Of a stretch of DNA of 64,000 nucleotides, positions 11,920 through 22,484 are shown piece after piece (position 1 is the stretch's first letter; every line of letters begins with the position of its first letter). Source of the DNA: Coptis chinensis (Eukaryota > Streptophyta > Magnoliopsida > Ranunculales > Ranunculaceae); the NCBI GenBank assembly GCA_015680905.1, contig CM027377.1, positions 31,334,501 to 31,398,500 on the forward strand. Direction: 5' to 3'. The position numbers were made by a program, and so were the translations under genes. Under the pieces are notes generated by a model. The model did no database searches and was not told where the DNA came from. It saw only the letters and a program-made list of their open reading frames with translations.

Positions 11920-14900
11920 ATATAAGCTATTGGAACATAAGGGGAGTGAAAAAGGAAAAATCAATCACTTACCTGAAAGATGTCATAGCTAGTCATAAAC
12001 CAGACATTATATGTTTGGCTGAACCTCTCATATCTCCGCCTACTAGGACTCCAGAGTTTCTTTGCAAGTTGGGTTTCAATGAGGACTTTGTCCATAATAA
12101 TATTCCCAATAGAATAGGGAATATATGGGTTTTTTGGAGGAAGGGAATTGTAGTAAATCTTGTTGATCTGTCACATCAGCAAATTACTATTAAAACTGGT
12201 GATCTTCTTATCTCACTGGTTCATGCCAGATCACCTTATGTGCAAAGAAGAGCACTATGGGAAGAATTGTCACAGCTGGGTTTGAATGCTGAAGCTTGGG
12301 CAGTGGCAGGGGACTTTAATGTTGTTACTTTGACTGTAGAAAGAAAATGGGGAAGGCTCCCTTGTCAGACAGCAGTAAATGAGTTTGTTGATTTTATAAA
12401 TGGGAATGCTCTTATGGATACTACAAGTCTCAGTTTCAAGTTTTCATGGTCAAACAAAAGACACGGAGATAGAAGAATGGTACAGAAAATTGATCCCATT
12501 TTAGTTAATCAGAAATGGATAGATGCAGCCATAGGATGGAGAAGCAAGACCCTACAACGGAGATTTTCTGACCACTCCCCTATTGTAGGATGGTTTACCG
12601 CTATTCCTAAGCCCCACAATATCTGTTTCAGGTTCAAGAAGCACTAGATAAAGCACGAGAGTCTCAAAGAGGTCGTGAAACAGAGCTGGGAAGAATGCCT
12701 TGAGGATGTGCCCATCAGAAAAGTTATGAAAAAACTCAAAAGGTTGAAGGAAGCTCTTAAAATATGGAGTTGGGAAACTTTCGGGGATTTGAAAAAAAAA
12801 AAAAAAAAAGTGTGATAGATGATCTGGAACGGATAATGAAAGAGCAAGAAGAGGACCCTTTTAATGTTCAGCTACAAGAGATGGAACTGAATAAAGAAGA
12901 GGAACTGAATGGTATTTTGGATACAGAAGCGGCACAATGGCGGCAGAAAGCTAAAGTTAGTGAGGCCTTTGAAGGTGACAGTAACACAACTTATTTCCAT
13001 CCACTTCATAAGCTGCGAATGAATAAAGCTTTGATCCTGGAGATTCATAAAAGTGATGGAACCATCCTTAAGCAACAACAACACATTGTCTCAGTTTTTG
13101 AAGCCAAGTACAAGCCACAAGCAGTCATACCCAATGTTGGACTGATGGAGCTCATACCGAAGTTTGTGACTGATGAAGATATATATTGTAAATATCTCAA
13201 AAATACCTACCTTCACAGAGGTCAAACATGTTATGTTTAACATGGACTCCAATAGCTCACCAGGATCGGATGGGTTTCAAGGAACCTTTTATCAAACTTT
13301 TTGGGAAATAGTGGGACTGGATGTCAGCAAAGCCATTATCTCTTTCTTCAAAGACAACAAACTGTCGCAGGGTATGAACTCAAATTTTCTGGTGCTCCTA
13401 CCAAAGGTAACAAATGCTAAATCTGTAAATCATTATAGACCAGTATGCCTAAGTAATTTTCTTTTTAAAATTATTATAAAAATCTTGTCTTTAAGGGTTA
13501 AACTAATGGCAACCAAGTTGATTAGCAGTGAACAACTAGGTTTCATCAAAGGCAGGAATAGCTCCCCGGGCATCTGTTTAGCATATGAAATAATGAATGA
13601 GCTTGACCATAAAAGAAAGGGCGGTAACATTGGGCTGAAGTTGGACATAGCGCAAGCGTTCGATACTCTAAGCTGGGAGTTCCTTGCTGAGGTTATGCAG
13701 AGATTTGGCTTCTCCAAAAAATGGTGTGATTGGATTGAGACTATTCTTAGCAGTGCAAAGCTTTCAGTTATGATAAATGGAGGACCATGTGGGTTCTTTG
13801 TGGCTGGAAGAGGATTGAGGCAGGGAGACCCTCTATCTCCGTTCCTTTTTGACTTGGCAGATGATGTTCTAAGCAGGAGAATTAATCACTATTTTCAGGT
13901 TGGACTCGTGAAGCATATGGTGACCATCGAAGATACTCCTAGACCTACACATCTTCTATTTGCAGACGATCTCTTTCTGTTTGCAAATGGTGACATCCAA
14001 GGGCTTAAAAGACTGAAGTTTGCCCTTTCAGAGTACCAACAAGCAGCTGGACAATTCTTTAACACCGAGAAAAGCAAGATTTTTCTAGGGAACATGACAG
14101 GTGTTAGGAAAAGAAAAGTAGAGGAGCTTTTTTATATTAAAGAGGGTGAGCTTCCTGAACAATATCTTGGAGTGCCACTCTTTAAAGGCAGAGTTACAAG
14201 TAGATGTATTCAACCACTAGTCGATAGAATCAAAAGGAAAGCTTCTGGGTGGGCAGGCAGAATATTATCTTTTCAAAGGAGAGTGGTCATGGCACATGCT
14301 ATCCTTTCAAGTATACTGATACACAATATGTCAGTGTATAAATGGCCCAAGAAAAGCATCAAGGAAGGAGAAGCTTCCATACACAACTTTATATGGTCAG
14401 GGGATCCCACTAAGAGACGGATTGCCACTCTTAATTGGGAAAGTGTTTGTAAACCCAAGGATGAATAAGGTGGGCTCGGAATCCGAAGGTTGGAGGAACT
14501 GAACAAGCTCTACTCAACAAGTTAGCATGGTGTTTCTTAAATAAACAAAATGATTAGAGTATCTTCATGAATAGGAAATTCATAAAAAAGGATGGAAGCT
14601 TTCTCACATATCACAAGCCCTCATCGGTTTGGCCAAGCCTTATAGGTGCTTTGCATGATGTAAAACCATTCACTGGATGGATCATAGGAAAAGGAGACAA
14701 GGTGGACCTATGGAGAGATAATTGGGCAGGGCAATCGGTCATGGAACTTCTCCCCAAGGTTAATTGGTCTAGTTTCAAGGTAAAAGTAGCAAATGTTATA
14801 GAAGACAATAAATGGAAGTTCCCGAAAGCAGTATCTGAAGTGTTCAATTGACTGGGAATCGACTTGTTGTCCATCCCACAACCTAGTAGGGAAGAGGATG

Positions 14901-17243
14901 TTCGAATTTGGAAACCAGAAATTGATGGAACATTCTCAGTATAGTCCGCTTTTGAAGCAATTCGACAAAAGAAGAACAAGATCTACTGGCATCGGAAGCT
15001 TTAGGCAGTGCATTTACACCCCCAGAATAGCTTGCATTGAGTGGAAGCTTATGCACAAGGCGGTTCCAATAGATGATAGGGTGAAAAATGTAGGGGTAAA
15101 TCACCCTATCACAGCACATATTATGGGATTGCAACAAGGTCTGAGAAATTTGGGCATGGCAGCATCTTTGTGATAGGGTTATATACTAAAAGCATTATTT
15201 TGTATTAACTCTAATTCTTTATATTTGAATGAGAATCATATGGGCAAATGTTATGCATATTATATATGTTATTAGTTATATGCATGTGTCTAATACTTTA
15301 TATTGTAGATGATATGGTGTGAACACACAAAAGATCATATCATCAGTACCTTTTAAAGTATAAGTAATCGTTCACAACCTAGATGGATTTGGACAAACCA
15401 TTGGTACGGTTGTAGTATAATCTGGTATTAGTCTATATTGACTATAAGATTACACTAGTACACTTTGTGTGTATTGAACAGGACCAAGTGAGGTTGTTTC
15501 TCCTTATATATACTGACTATATAAGAGAACAAACGCCTCTATTATTATGGATGTTTGTCCTCCTAATCCGGATATAATAATGAGCACTTACGTGCATTGT
15601 ACATTACTTTAAATCATCAATGAGTGAGATTCATTGGTGAATCAACAAACTCGATGGATTGGGTAATGACATTGTATGTAAGGTGTGTTGTTGATTATAG
15701 AATGAATTCGTGTCCCACAAGAAGTCGGGTTGATGATGTCCCCTTTTGAGGAGCTCAAAAAGATTGTCATGTAAACCCTGCGGGTGGATTTATTCCAACA
15801 TGACAATGAGGTTGAGTGGTACTACTCAAGGACATAAAAAGTTGATTAATGTAGTTGTCAGTAACTTGACTTAATCAACGGACATTCGATATCTTAAACA
15901 CGGGGAGATCAACGAGCATATAATATGGAGCCTATAAACGCTGACACGTAATTTGGGATTAGGGCGGTAGTGCAACAATGGCCTTTAGTGAAATAAGCCA
16001 TTTGTTGACGAACTTGGGCCGTGTGTTCAGGGCGAACAAGGGAAGCCTAAGCCCGTCAGGAAGCCCAACCCTAATTTCTCCTCATGGTCCCTATTGTAGC
16101 CTATAAATAGAATAATCTCTCTCTGGCCGAAATTCACTATTCATCTAAACAGAAAAAGAGGCAAGGAAAGATAGATCCAAAATTGAATCTAGCTTTGTGA
16201 GAAAAAAGGGGATTGGTAGATCGTTGTCCACACAACATCCAATCTATTCTAAAGGAATACAACAGAAGATCAAGGGGTTGATTGTTGATTCAGATTTATA
16301 AAGCTTGGATTCCCAGAGTTATCAAACCAGATCTAAAAGGTATGTTCTCTATCACAAATCATGGACACCCATTGATTCCGCTGCGTGTGGTGTTCGCAGT
16401 TTGTAGAAATATTTGCATTCTGAATAACGGTTCCTACACCTTGTTCAAATTAACTCTCCTAGAGCATAACTTTAAAGCTTTACAGAGAGTTACAAAAGAC
16501 AGAAGCACTATTATTCAAGACTTGTGGAGCGCTGCCATAGTCCACATTATGGTGCAGGTATGGAAAACTCAGAATAGAGAACACTTTGAGGACATTCCTA
16601 TTCACTTGAGTAACATTAAGAGAGAAGTTCTTAAGGGGATCAAGGTCTCGGGCTGGCTGTCACAAGGAAAAAAACACAATGACATGAAAGAATTTCACAT
16701 TCTTGATAGGCTTAATGTACAGGTGAAAAGTGCCCAAGCGCAGTTGATCCAAGAAGTGCACCGGGTCACTCTAGTAGGCAATGTCATCAAATGTAACACC
16801 GATGGATCAGTCCAAGGAGTTCCCAGTAATGGCGAGGCTGGTATAGTATCCCGGAATAATGATTTAGCTGTGGTTGGGGTTCTTGTTGTGGGTCTTGGTT
16901 GGGTAGATAGTTATCATGCCGAATGCACAACCATAGTCATGGCAGCCGAGAAAGCGGTGAAGATGAATTAGGGTTGCATTTTGATTGAAACCGACTCAAA
17001 AGTTGTTGTAAAGGTCTTCAATGGCGATGCAATTCCATGGATGTTTAGAGTGATATGGAAGCGAGCAATTGCATTTTTACAACACTGGAAGCTATCCCAT
17101 GTTTGGAGAGAAGGCAACTTTAGTCTGCGGATCAAAGAAGCAGCAAAGGAAGGATCCACCTTATTGCCCGACACTTCAGTATGGAGCACTAGTAGACCAG
17201 ACTTTGTTACTAAGATAGAAAGTCCCTTTAGGACCTACTATTG
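11916..17243 (+). pseudogene. LINE ORF2 (endonuclease, RT, zf-RVT, RNase H)
   Basis: ORF2 makes the nick (APE-type endonuclease) and copies the RNA. The start ATG at 11916 overlaps the ORF1 stop (ATGA). Endonuclease: 11916-12647, with SYWNIRG at the start, AGDFNVV near 12310 and SDHSPIVGW near 12570. Reverse transcriptase: 13173-14468, with NSSPGSDGFQGTFY, KLDIAQAFDTLSW, GLRQGDPLSPFLF, catalytic FADDLFLF (near 13965) and YLGVPLFKGR. zf-RVT region: 14567-15170 and 16441-16600. RNase H: 16790-17190, with CNTDGS, AECTTIVMAAE and IETDSK. Frame breaks lie at the A-run near 12788-12806 and near 13170-13240 and 14460-14900; stops lie at 12645 and 14466. The solo LTR at 15171-16438 splits the zf-RVT region. 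Confidence 0.92.
15171..16438. mobile_element. Solo LTR, Copia-like, inside the LINE
   Basis: 1268-bp insertion with TG...CA ends (TGATAGGGTTATATAC to ACGGTTCCTACA). It is flanked by ctttg (15166-15170) and ccttg (16439-16443), a 5-bp duplication with one difference. Taking out the insert and one flank copy leaves the LINE frame in register across the junction, which supports the exact ends. No internal region or second LTR is present. The Copia assignment rests on end sequences and length and is moderate. It is younger than the LINE. Confidence 0.75.
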
Positions 17244-17330
17244 ATTTAGATGAAAAAGAATGTAACTTGTATTGTCTTTGACAATTCCTTTCATTAATAA
17301 ATTTCCTTACTTGCGTGTAAAAAAAAAACA

Positions 17331-17343
17331 GTAGGTTTTCTAG
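17331..17343. repeat. Target site duplication, right, of the LINE
   Basis: gtaggttttctag, immediately after the LINE poly(A). Identical to 10098-10110. Confidence 0.95.
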
Positions 17344-18150
17344 CCAACTTGTCAAAGCAATAACCTTTTCTATAGTCATCCAAATGATACACCACTTAAT
17401 TATTTGAAAACTAGGATAGTTATACTTACTTCTTCATGTGGAACTTGAAGTCCCAACCTCAGCCCATCTAGAAGAATACTTAGGTCAAAAACAGTAAAAT
17501 TTCTAATTTTCAGCAAACTAGATTTCTGACGGACTATCTTACGAATAACTCAACTCTTTCCACAGGTGTCCAAATGAGACAAGGCTTTCTGTGTTGAAAA
17601 GAAGACTCTCAGAACTTACTCTTTTATGTTTTACAAAAAATTTAACTCTCACTCTAACTATAATAAAACTGGACTTGAACACAATGCGTAGAAACCAATT
17701 TCTGACGCACTATTTTCTGTCAACCAAACTTCCTGACATTATATCTACCTCCACAAAATTTGGAATGTGACGAGGCCAATTGGGTTAAAACAAAGACTCA
17801 TAAAACTAATATTTTCATGTTTTACAAAAACTCTAACTCTCCCCCTAGAGTTAGACAATTTGTGATCAAACCCTATGCAGAAAACTATTTTCTGACGAAT
17901 AGAATTTCTGATGCATAGAATTGTCAAAGTCATATTTTTTCCGTCACTCATCCAAATTATGTGAGGCTCACTGCGTCGAATAAAATACTCTCTAAGGTTT
18001 CATTAGGTTTTGGTTTCACACAAATCTACAAAGTTTAGTGTCATATACACTTCCTATAATGCAACATGTCCAAAATATGTGCACAAACCGTCATCATATA
18101 TTGAAGTCAGTTTTCATAATCTTAAACACGAGTATGAACTCGGGTCAAAG

Positions 18151-18531
18151 CAAGGCCCAAAATATCGTCGATATATCCAATATATCGCCAATATATCTCG
18201 GTAAATTGGTACACCGATATCGATATTTCCGACATATATCCACCGAATATTGAACCCTTTTTCCGATATATATCGGAATTTCCGATATGAAACTTTATAT
18301 CGCCGATATAATCGATATTTCCGATATAATCGATATATATCGGTTGACTTTTTGACCATTTTTTAATATAAATCTGATATTTCCAATATATTTCTGATAT
18401 ATTTCCGATATATCCGATATTTTCGATATTTTAAATAGTTTGGACTGGTCACCAAAAAAATGGATATATCCGATATATATCGGTTTTTGGGTACACCGAT
18501 ATATGAACCGATATCGAAATTTTGGGCCTTG
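18151..18531. mobile_element. hAT-type MITE filled with GATATATCGG motifs
   Basis: 381-bp element with inverted ends CAAGGCCCAAAAT...ATTTTGGGCCTTG and an 8-bp duplication ggtcaaag (18143-18150 and 18532-18539). The 8-bp duplication and the CA...TG ends are hAT signatures. The inside is almost wholly variants of gatatatcgg and ccgatatat, so open frames here are artefacts. No transposase. Confidence 0.88.
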
Positions 18532-18778
18532 GGTCAAAGTATGAGGTTGTATCTCTATAAGTCTAGATTCTAATGGTTTTAGAATCAACACAAAAGAGTA
18601 AAGTTTTGATTTTATATGATTTTATTACTGTAGGCAGCTCAGTTTCAATCCCAATTTCTGCGTTAGACTTCAACTTCAATTTAAGTATGTAAAATGACTA
18701 GATATGAAATTTTACAAAATACAAAAGTTGTAGATATGCGTGTCTATAGTAAACAGGTGTTAGATTCATATCAAAAAG

Positions 18779-18780
<2 letters not shown>

Positions 18781-18833
<53 letters not shown>
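18781..18833. repeat. A-run of about 53 bp
   Basis: Uninterrupted A-run after 'aaaaagat'. I looked for a retroposon ending in it and found no flanking duplication. Treated as a simple repeat. Confidence 0.9.
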
Positions 18834-18835
<2 letters not shown>

Positions 18836-19363
18836 ACATGCTTAAATTACCAAGAACAGTTCTAAAATTCTGAAAATCAAAACCCTATAACATGAATCCA
18901 ATGACTTCATATCATTCAAAACAGTTGTCAGCCTATATAATACTACCAATCAATCAATAAACACATGGTTTACTCACTACCGTATACAAATACTCCTTCA
19001 CACGACAACACCTATATATCAAAGCTAAACTTTTGGTGCCAATAACTCAGTATACCAAAAGTCTCTGATTAAACAAATAATTTCGATCTCAAAGTTCCAT
19101 TATAGATAATTAATTAAATACACAATTAATCTAAACAATAGTAATAAATCAATTATATAAAAATAAGGTTTAGACAACTTACCTGAAGATAACCGGTGAA
19201 CTCGAAAACCAACGGTAAGGTGCCTGGAGGTAATTGGGCATTCGCTCCCTAGCTAGCTCGCGGTCGCCTCGCCGACTCTGGTGAAGTTTGGTCGTCTTTC
19301 GGCTGTGTCTTCAGCTCCTTTCCAGCTTGTTGGTCCCGCACCCTAATTTGCAAGAAAGTAGAT

Positions 19364-20122
19364 TGACAAGATAAATATATTAGATGTGAAAACAATAGTT
19401 ATAATATGCTAAAATCATTCTAATCAATCTATAATAATACTCTCAAATATCATGTGATAAAAAGGAGTAATCGTGTTCTCCACTCTTGCTTGTACGTACT
19501 TGTAACGTATTTAAACTAACTAACTATTAACTAATTAGAGAGCAATAATGATATGAAAACAGTAAATAATAGATGAGAAATAAAAACAGATAAGTTTAAA
19601 CATTTTGTTAGAATTAGTAATAATGGGACTTTGGGCCTCTAAAGTGAGCCCAAAGTCCATTAGGTTAAGTCTAAAAGGGCCAATTCTATTGGAAATTACT
19701 TAAATACCTTTTTTGTCTATTTTTATAGCTTTTATTGGGGGGAGGGCAAGACTAGGTCCATTGGAAAGCTTATTCCGAGCCAGTCGTTTTGACATAAAGT
19801 AGGCCTAATTCTGAGGCCCGAGTCGAAAGATACGCCTATTTGAAGTTCTATTGACTTTTTTATTCTTTTTCTACCCGAATTGACTTTGATTTGGCTTGAA
19901 AAAGGCTTTTCTTTATGATTCTTGGGTTTTAATCGTAGAACTTCCTTAGCAATCATCTTGACTCATTTTCTATACAAAATGACGTCTTTGAGCACATAAA
20001 CAGCTTCAAGACATAGAATACACAATAACACGTAAACATTACTAACTCTTATTTATTATAAACATAATTGGCCTAAATAGAATACTATTAAGGGGTTTAA
20101 AATATACTTTTGGTGCTTATCA
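19364..20122 (-). repeat. 3' LTR of element B
   Basis: 759 bp. It starts TGATAAGCACC on the minus strand at 20122 and ends ...TTGTCA at 19364, beside the tagat duplication. It is homologous to both ends of the longer 5' LTR. The U3 stem-loop is at 19626-19658. Confidence 0.9.
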
Positions 20123-22484
20123 CACCACCCCCAAACAACATTTTGTTTGTCCTCAAGCAAAGATGAGAAATAAAAACATATAAGTGGCCAAAATTTGGTC
20201 CTAACTACTCTCGTTTTGTAGAGTGCAATTGTATTTACCATATACAATAAGGCCTTAAACCACTAGGAATTCCCTAGTGGACGAGTTATAGCCTCGTGAG
20301 AGTTTTCCAGAGAAGATACTCACAAACTTCATTTATACTACAACGACTAAGAAATAAAAGTAATTGTCCCATAATTTTATCTCAGAATCTATACATCTCA
20401 TTAGCATTTAAACAAGGATCATCAATCTAACTCCTAAATTAATACATGCATAATAATCAAATCATCTTAAGATAAACAACTATACAATGAACTATGCTAT
20501 GAAATGCAATTGTAGGTCCGTTCTGATACTTTTGGGTAGCGTGCCTTAAGTAGGTTCTCGCAAGGAATGTGTCCAGACACATAACACTATGATTTTTCCA
20601 CTCAAGTTTGCTAACTCCAATGTGCAGTGGGCACACATTTTCTCACAATCTCAATGACAATCCAAGGAAACCGAGGTCGATCAAACACATCTACTACTTA
20701 CTATCACACTAACCTATTCCTAATTGAGCTAGAGGTCTTTATTAGGTGATACGGGGGTGAGGTGATGGTTTTAAGAAGAAACATAATAGATATTCAAATA
20801 ACAAGTCTAAGATTTACATGTAACTAGAGAAAACCTTGTTCTTACTTTGTTTCAACACTTTGTTTCCATCCTTAGCCATTTTGTTTTGGCTTTTGACTCA
20901 TTTGATTCTATTTTTTAGAGTTTTTATTTTATTTCTATTTTTATTTTTTTTTTCTTTGGATATAAACTTTCTTTTCTTTTCTTTTTCTATTTCTTTTTCT
21001 TTTTTTGAAGCAACTAACTAATTTTTGTTTACACTGGTTTTTCTTTTTTATTTTCTTCATTCATCCTATTTTTCATACTTATTCAAGATGGGTAGGCTTA
21101 TTTATTTTTATTTTTATTGGTTTTAAAGATGTGTAAAGGATTTATGGTTGTGAAAAGGCTAATGAAAAGGCTCAGTGGGGTGACTAGCGGATAATTACTT
21201 ATATGTATAAATTTTTAGCTATATCGATCCAAAGAGGGCCTAAATTCTCGCTTAGGATATGTTATGGTGATCAAGCAAGTGGATGTGTGATTTATCTACT
21301 CGGATTTGACTTCTCCCTTGTGTCATCACTCAGATATTTCACTTTTATGAGGCTTTTAGGCTAGATGCTCACAGGATATGGATTAAGTACTTTAACCTAG
21401 GTCTCAGAAAAATATTGTCAAGTACAATCATAGATGCTCATGCAAAATATTCAAGAAAAGATGCAATGACTATTACCTACATATTAATCTAAGTTTCAAA
21501 AATAAATCCTAATTCAAGTACTACGTGAGATTTTTAGACTAATATCAACATGGAGAATGGAACAATACCATTATCACTAAGTGCATAGTATAAACTATAT
21601 TTATGATTTTTTTTATATTTTTCTAATTTTTATACGACAAATAATACGTAATATACAACCTAATATGTGCTTAAATATTTACAACATGTTTCTATCCCAC
21701 CCCCAAACAGAATCATGCTTTGTCCCCAAAGTATAGAATGAAAATAAAGAATAAATAGTACCATAGAAACATGCTTGTAAATAGGAGCACCTGAAAAAGA
21801 AGGTTAATCTATACTAATATAAAGAAATAAAAACATACACAACTCCTATATGAGTTACTCCTATTATGAGGATAACATGAAATAAAAATATCACTTGGGA
21901 CATAAGCAGACTATAACATAAATAAAATAATATCATAAGTTCACAAATCAAGCATGTGCATATCGTGGCTCCTATAGGATTAGCTTCTGAAATTCCGCAA
22001 AATAGTGGAATTTCATGAAATTAAGGTACCTAATTATATTATGCATCCTAATTAAATCAAATTTCGATATTTGTACATATAATTTTAATACGTGAATATA
22101 CAATGTGCTAAAATTAAATATACCGCCCCCAAACAATTTTGAATTGGAGAGAGGGGTTCATGAAATAATTCAATAACATAATTAAATTACGTAACTAACT
22201 AACCTAGACTCTACAAGAGTAAACATGACAGGCAAAGGGTGACAAAATGTTTTGAAATGAAAGACCAAAATACACCACCCCCAAACAAAATTTTAAAACT
22301 CTTTTTAAGTTTAAAATTTTTTGTGGTCTATACTCCATAAAGGTGGTATTGTACAAAAACTTGGGTCTTTTAAAGTCAGATTTCCTAGACTTACTAATAT
22401 ATGGTTATATTTTTTATTTTATAATTTTCATATGTTTGATTTTTGAAAAAACAAAATTATAAAGAAAAAATGAGTCATTTATAG
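20123..22484 (-). other. Non-coding 3' tract of element B with repeated purine-rich motifs
   Basis: No coding frame. The motif TGTTTGGGGG(T/C)GG (minus strand) occurs beside the 3' LTR (20124-20137), where it acts as the expected polypurine tract, and again near 21698, 22124 and 22277. Element A has one near 4336. Pyrimidine-rich T tracts at 20900-21060 give chance open frames. Confidence 0.7.

Larger units (their letters stand above)
10111..17330 (+). mobile_element. Full-length L1-type LINE, degenerate
   Basis: Bounded by identical 13-bp duplications (10098-10110 and 17331-17343) and ending in a run of A at 17319-17328. Minus the 1273 bp added by the solo LTR and its target duplication, the element is about 5.95 kb, a usual plant L1 length. 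Order: 5'UTR (10111-10329), ORF1 with DUF4283-like domain and CCHC knuckle, ORF2 with endonuclease, reverse transcriptase, zf-RVT region and RNase H, then a short 3'UTR. Both frames are dead (see the ORF entries). It lies within LTR-like copy 2. Confidence 0.93.
17344..19363 (+). repeat. LTR-like repeat, copy 2, right part
   Basis: Continuation of the repeat cut by the LINE. It contains decayed tandem subrepeats of about 190 bp (phrases 'tttctgacg', 'catccaaat' and 'atgttttacaaaaa' recur between 17490 and 17990), like those in copy 1, plus a hAT-type MITE and a long A-run. The end near 19340 is uncertain. Confidence 0.45.

Noticed and set aside
18038-18591. Tyr/Ile/Arg-rich open frames on both strands
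   Set aside because: Products of the iterated gatatatcgg words of the hAT-type MITE at 18151-18531.
18781-18833. Poly(A) as the tail of a SINE or processed gene
   Set aside because: No flanking duplication and no SINE boxes upstream.
20836-21021. Open frame of 61 codons rich in Phe and Leu
   Set aside because: Made by T-rich low-complexity sequence in the non-coding tract of element B.
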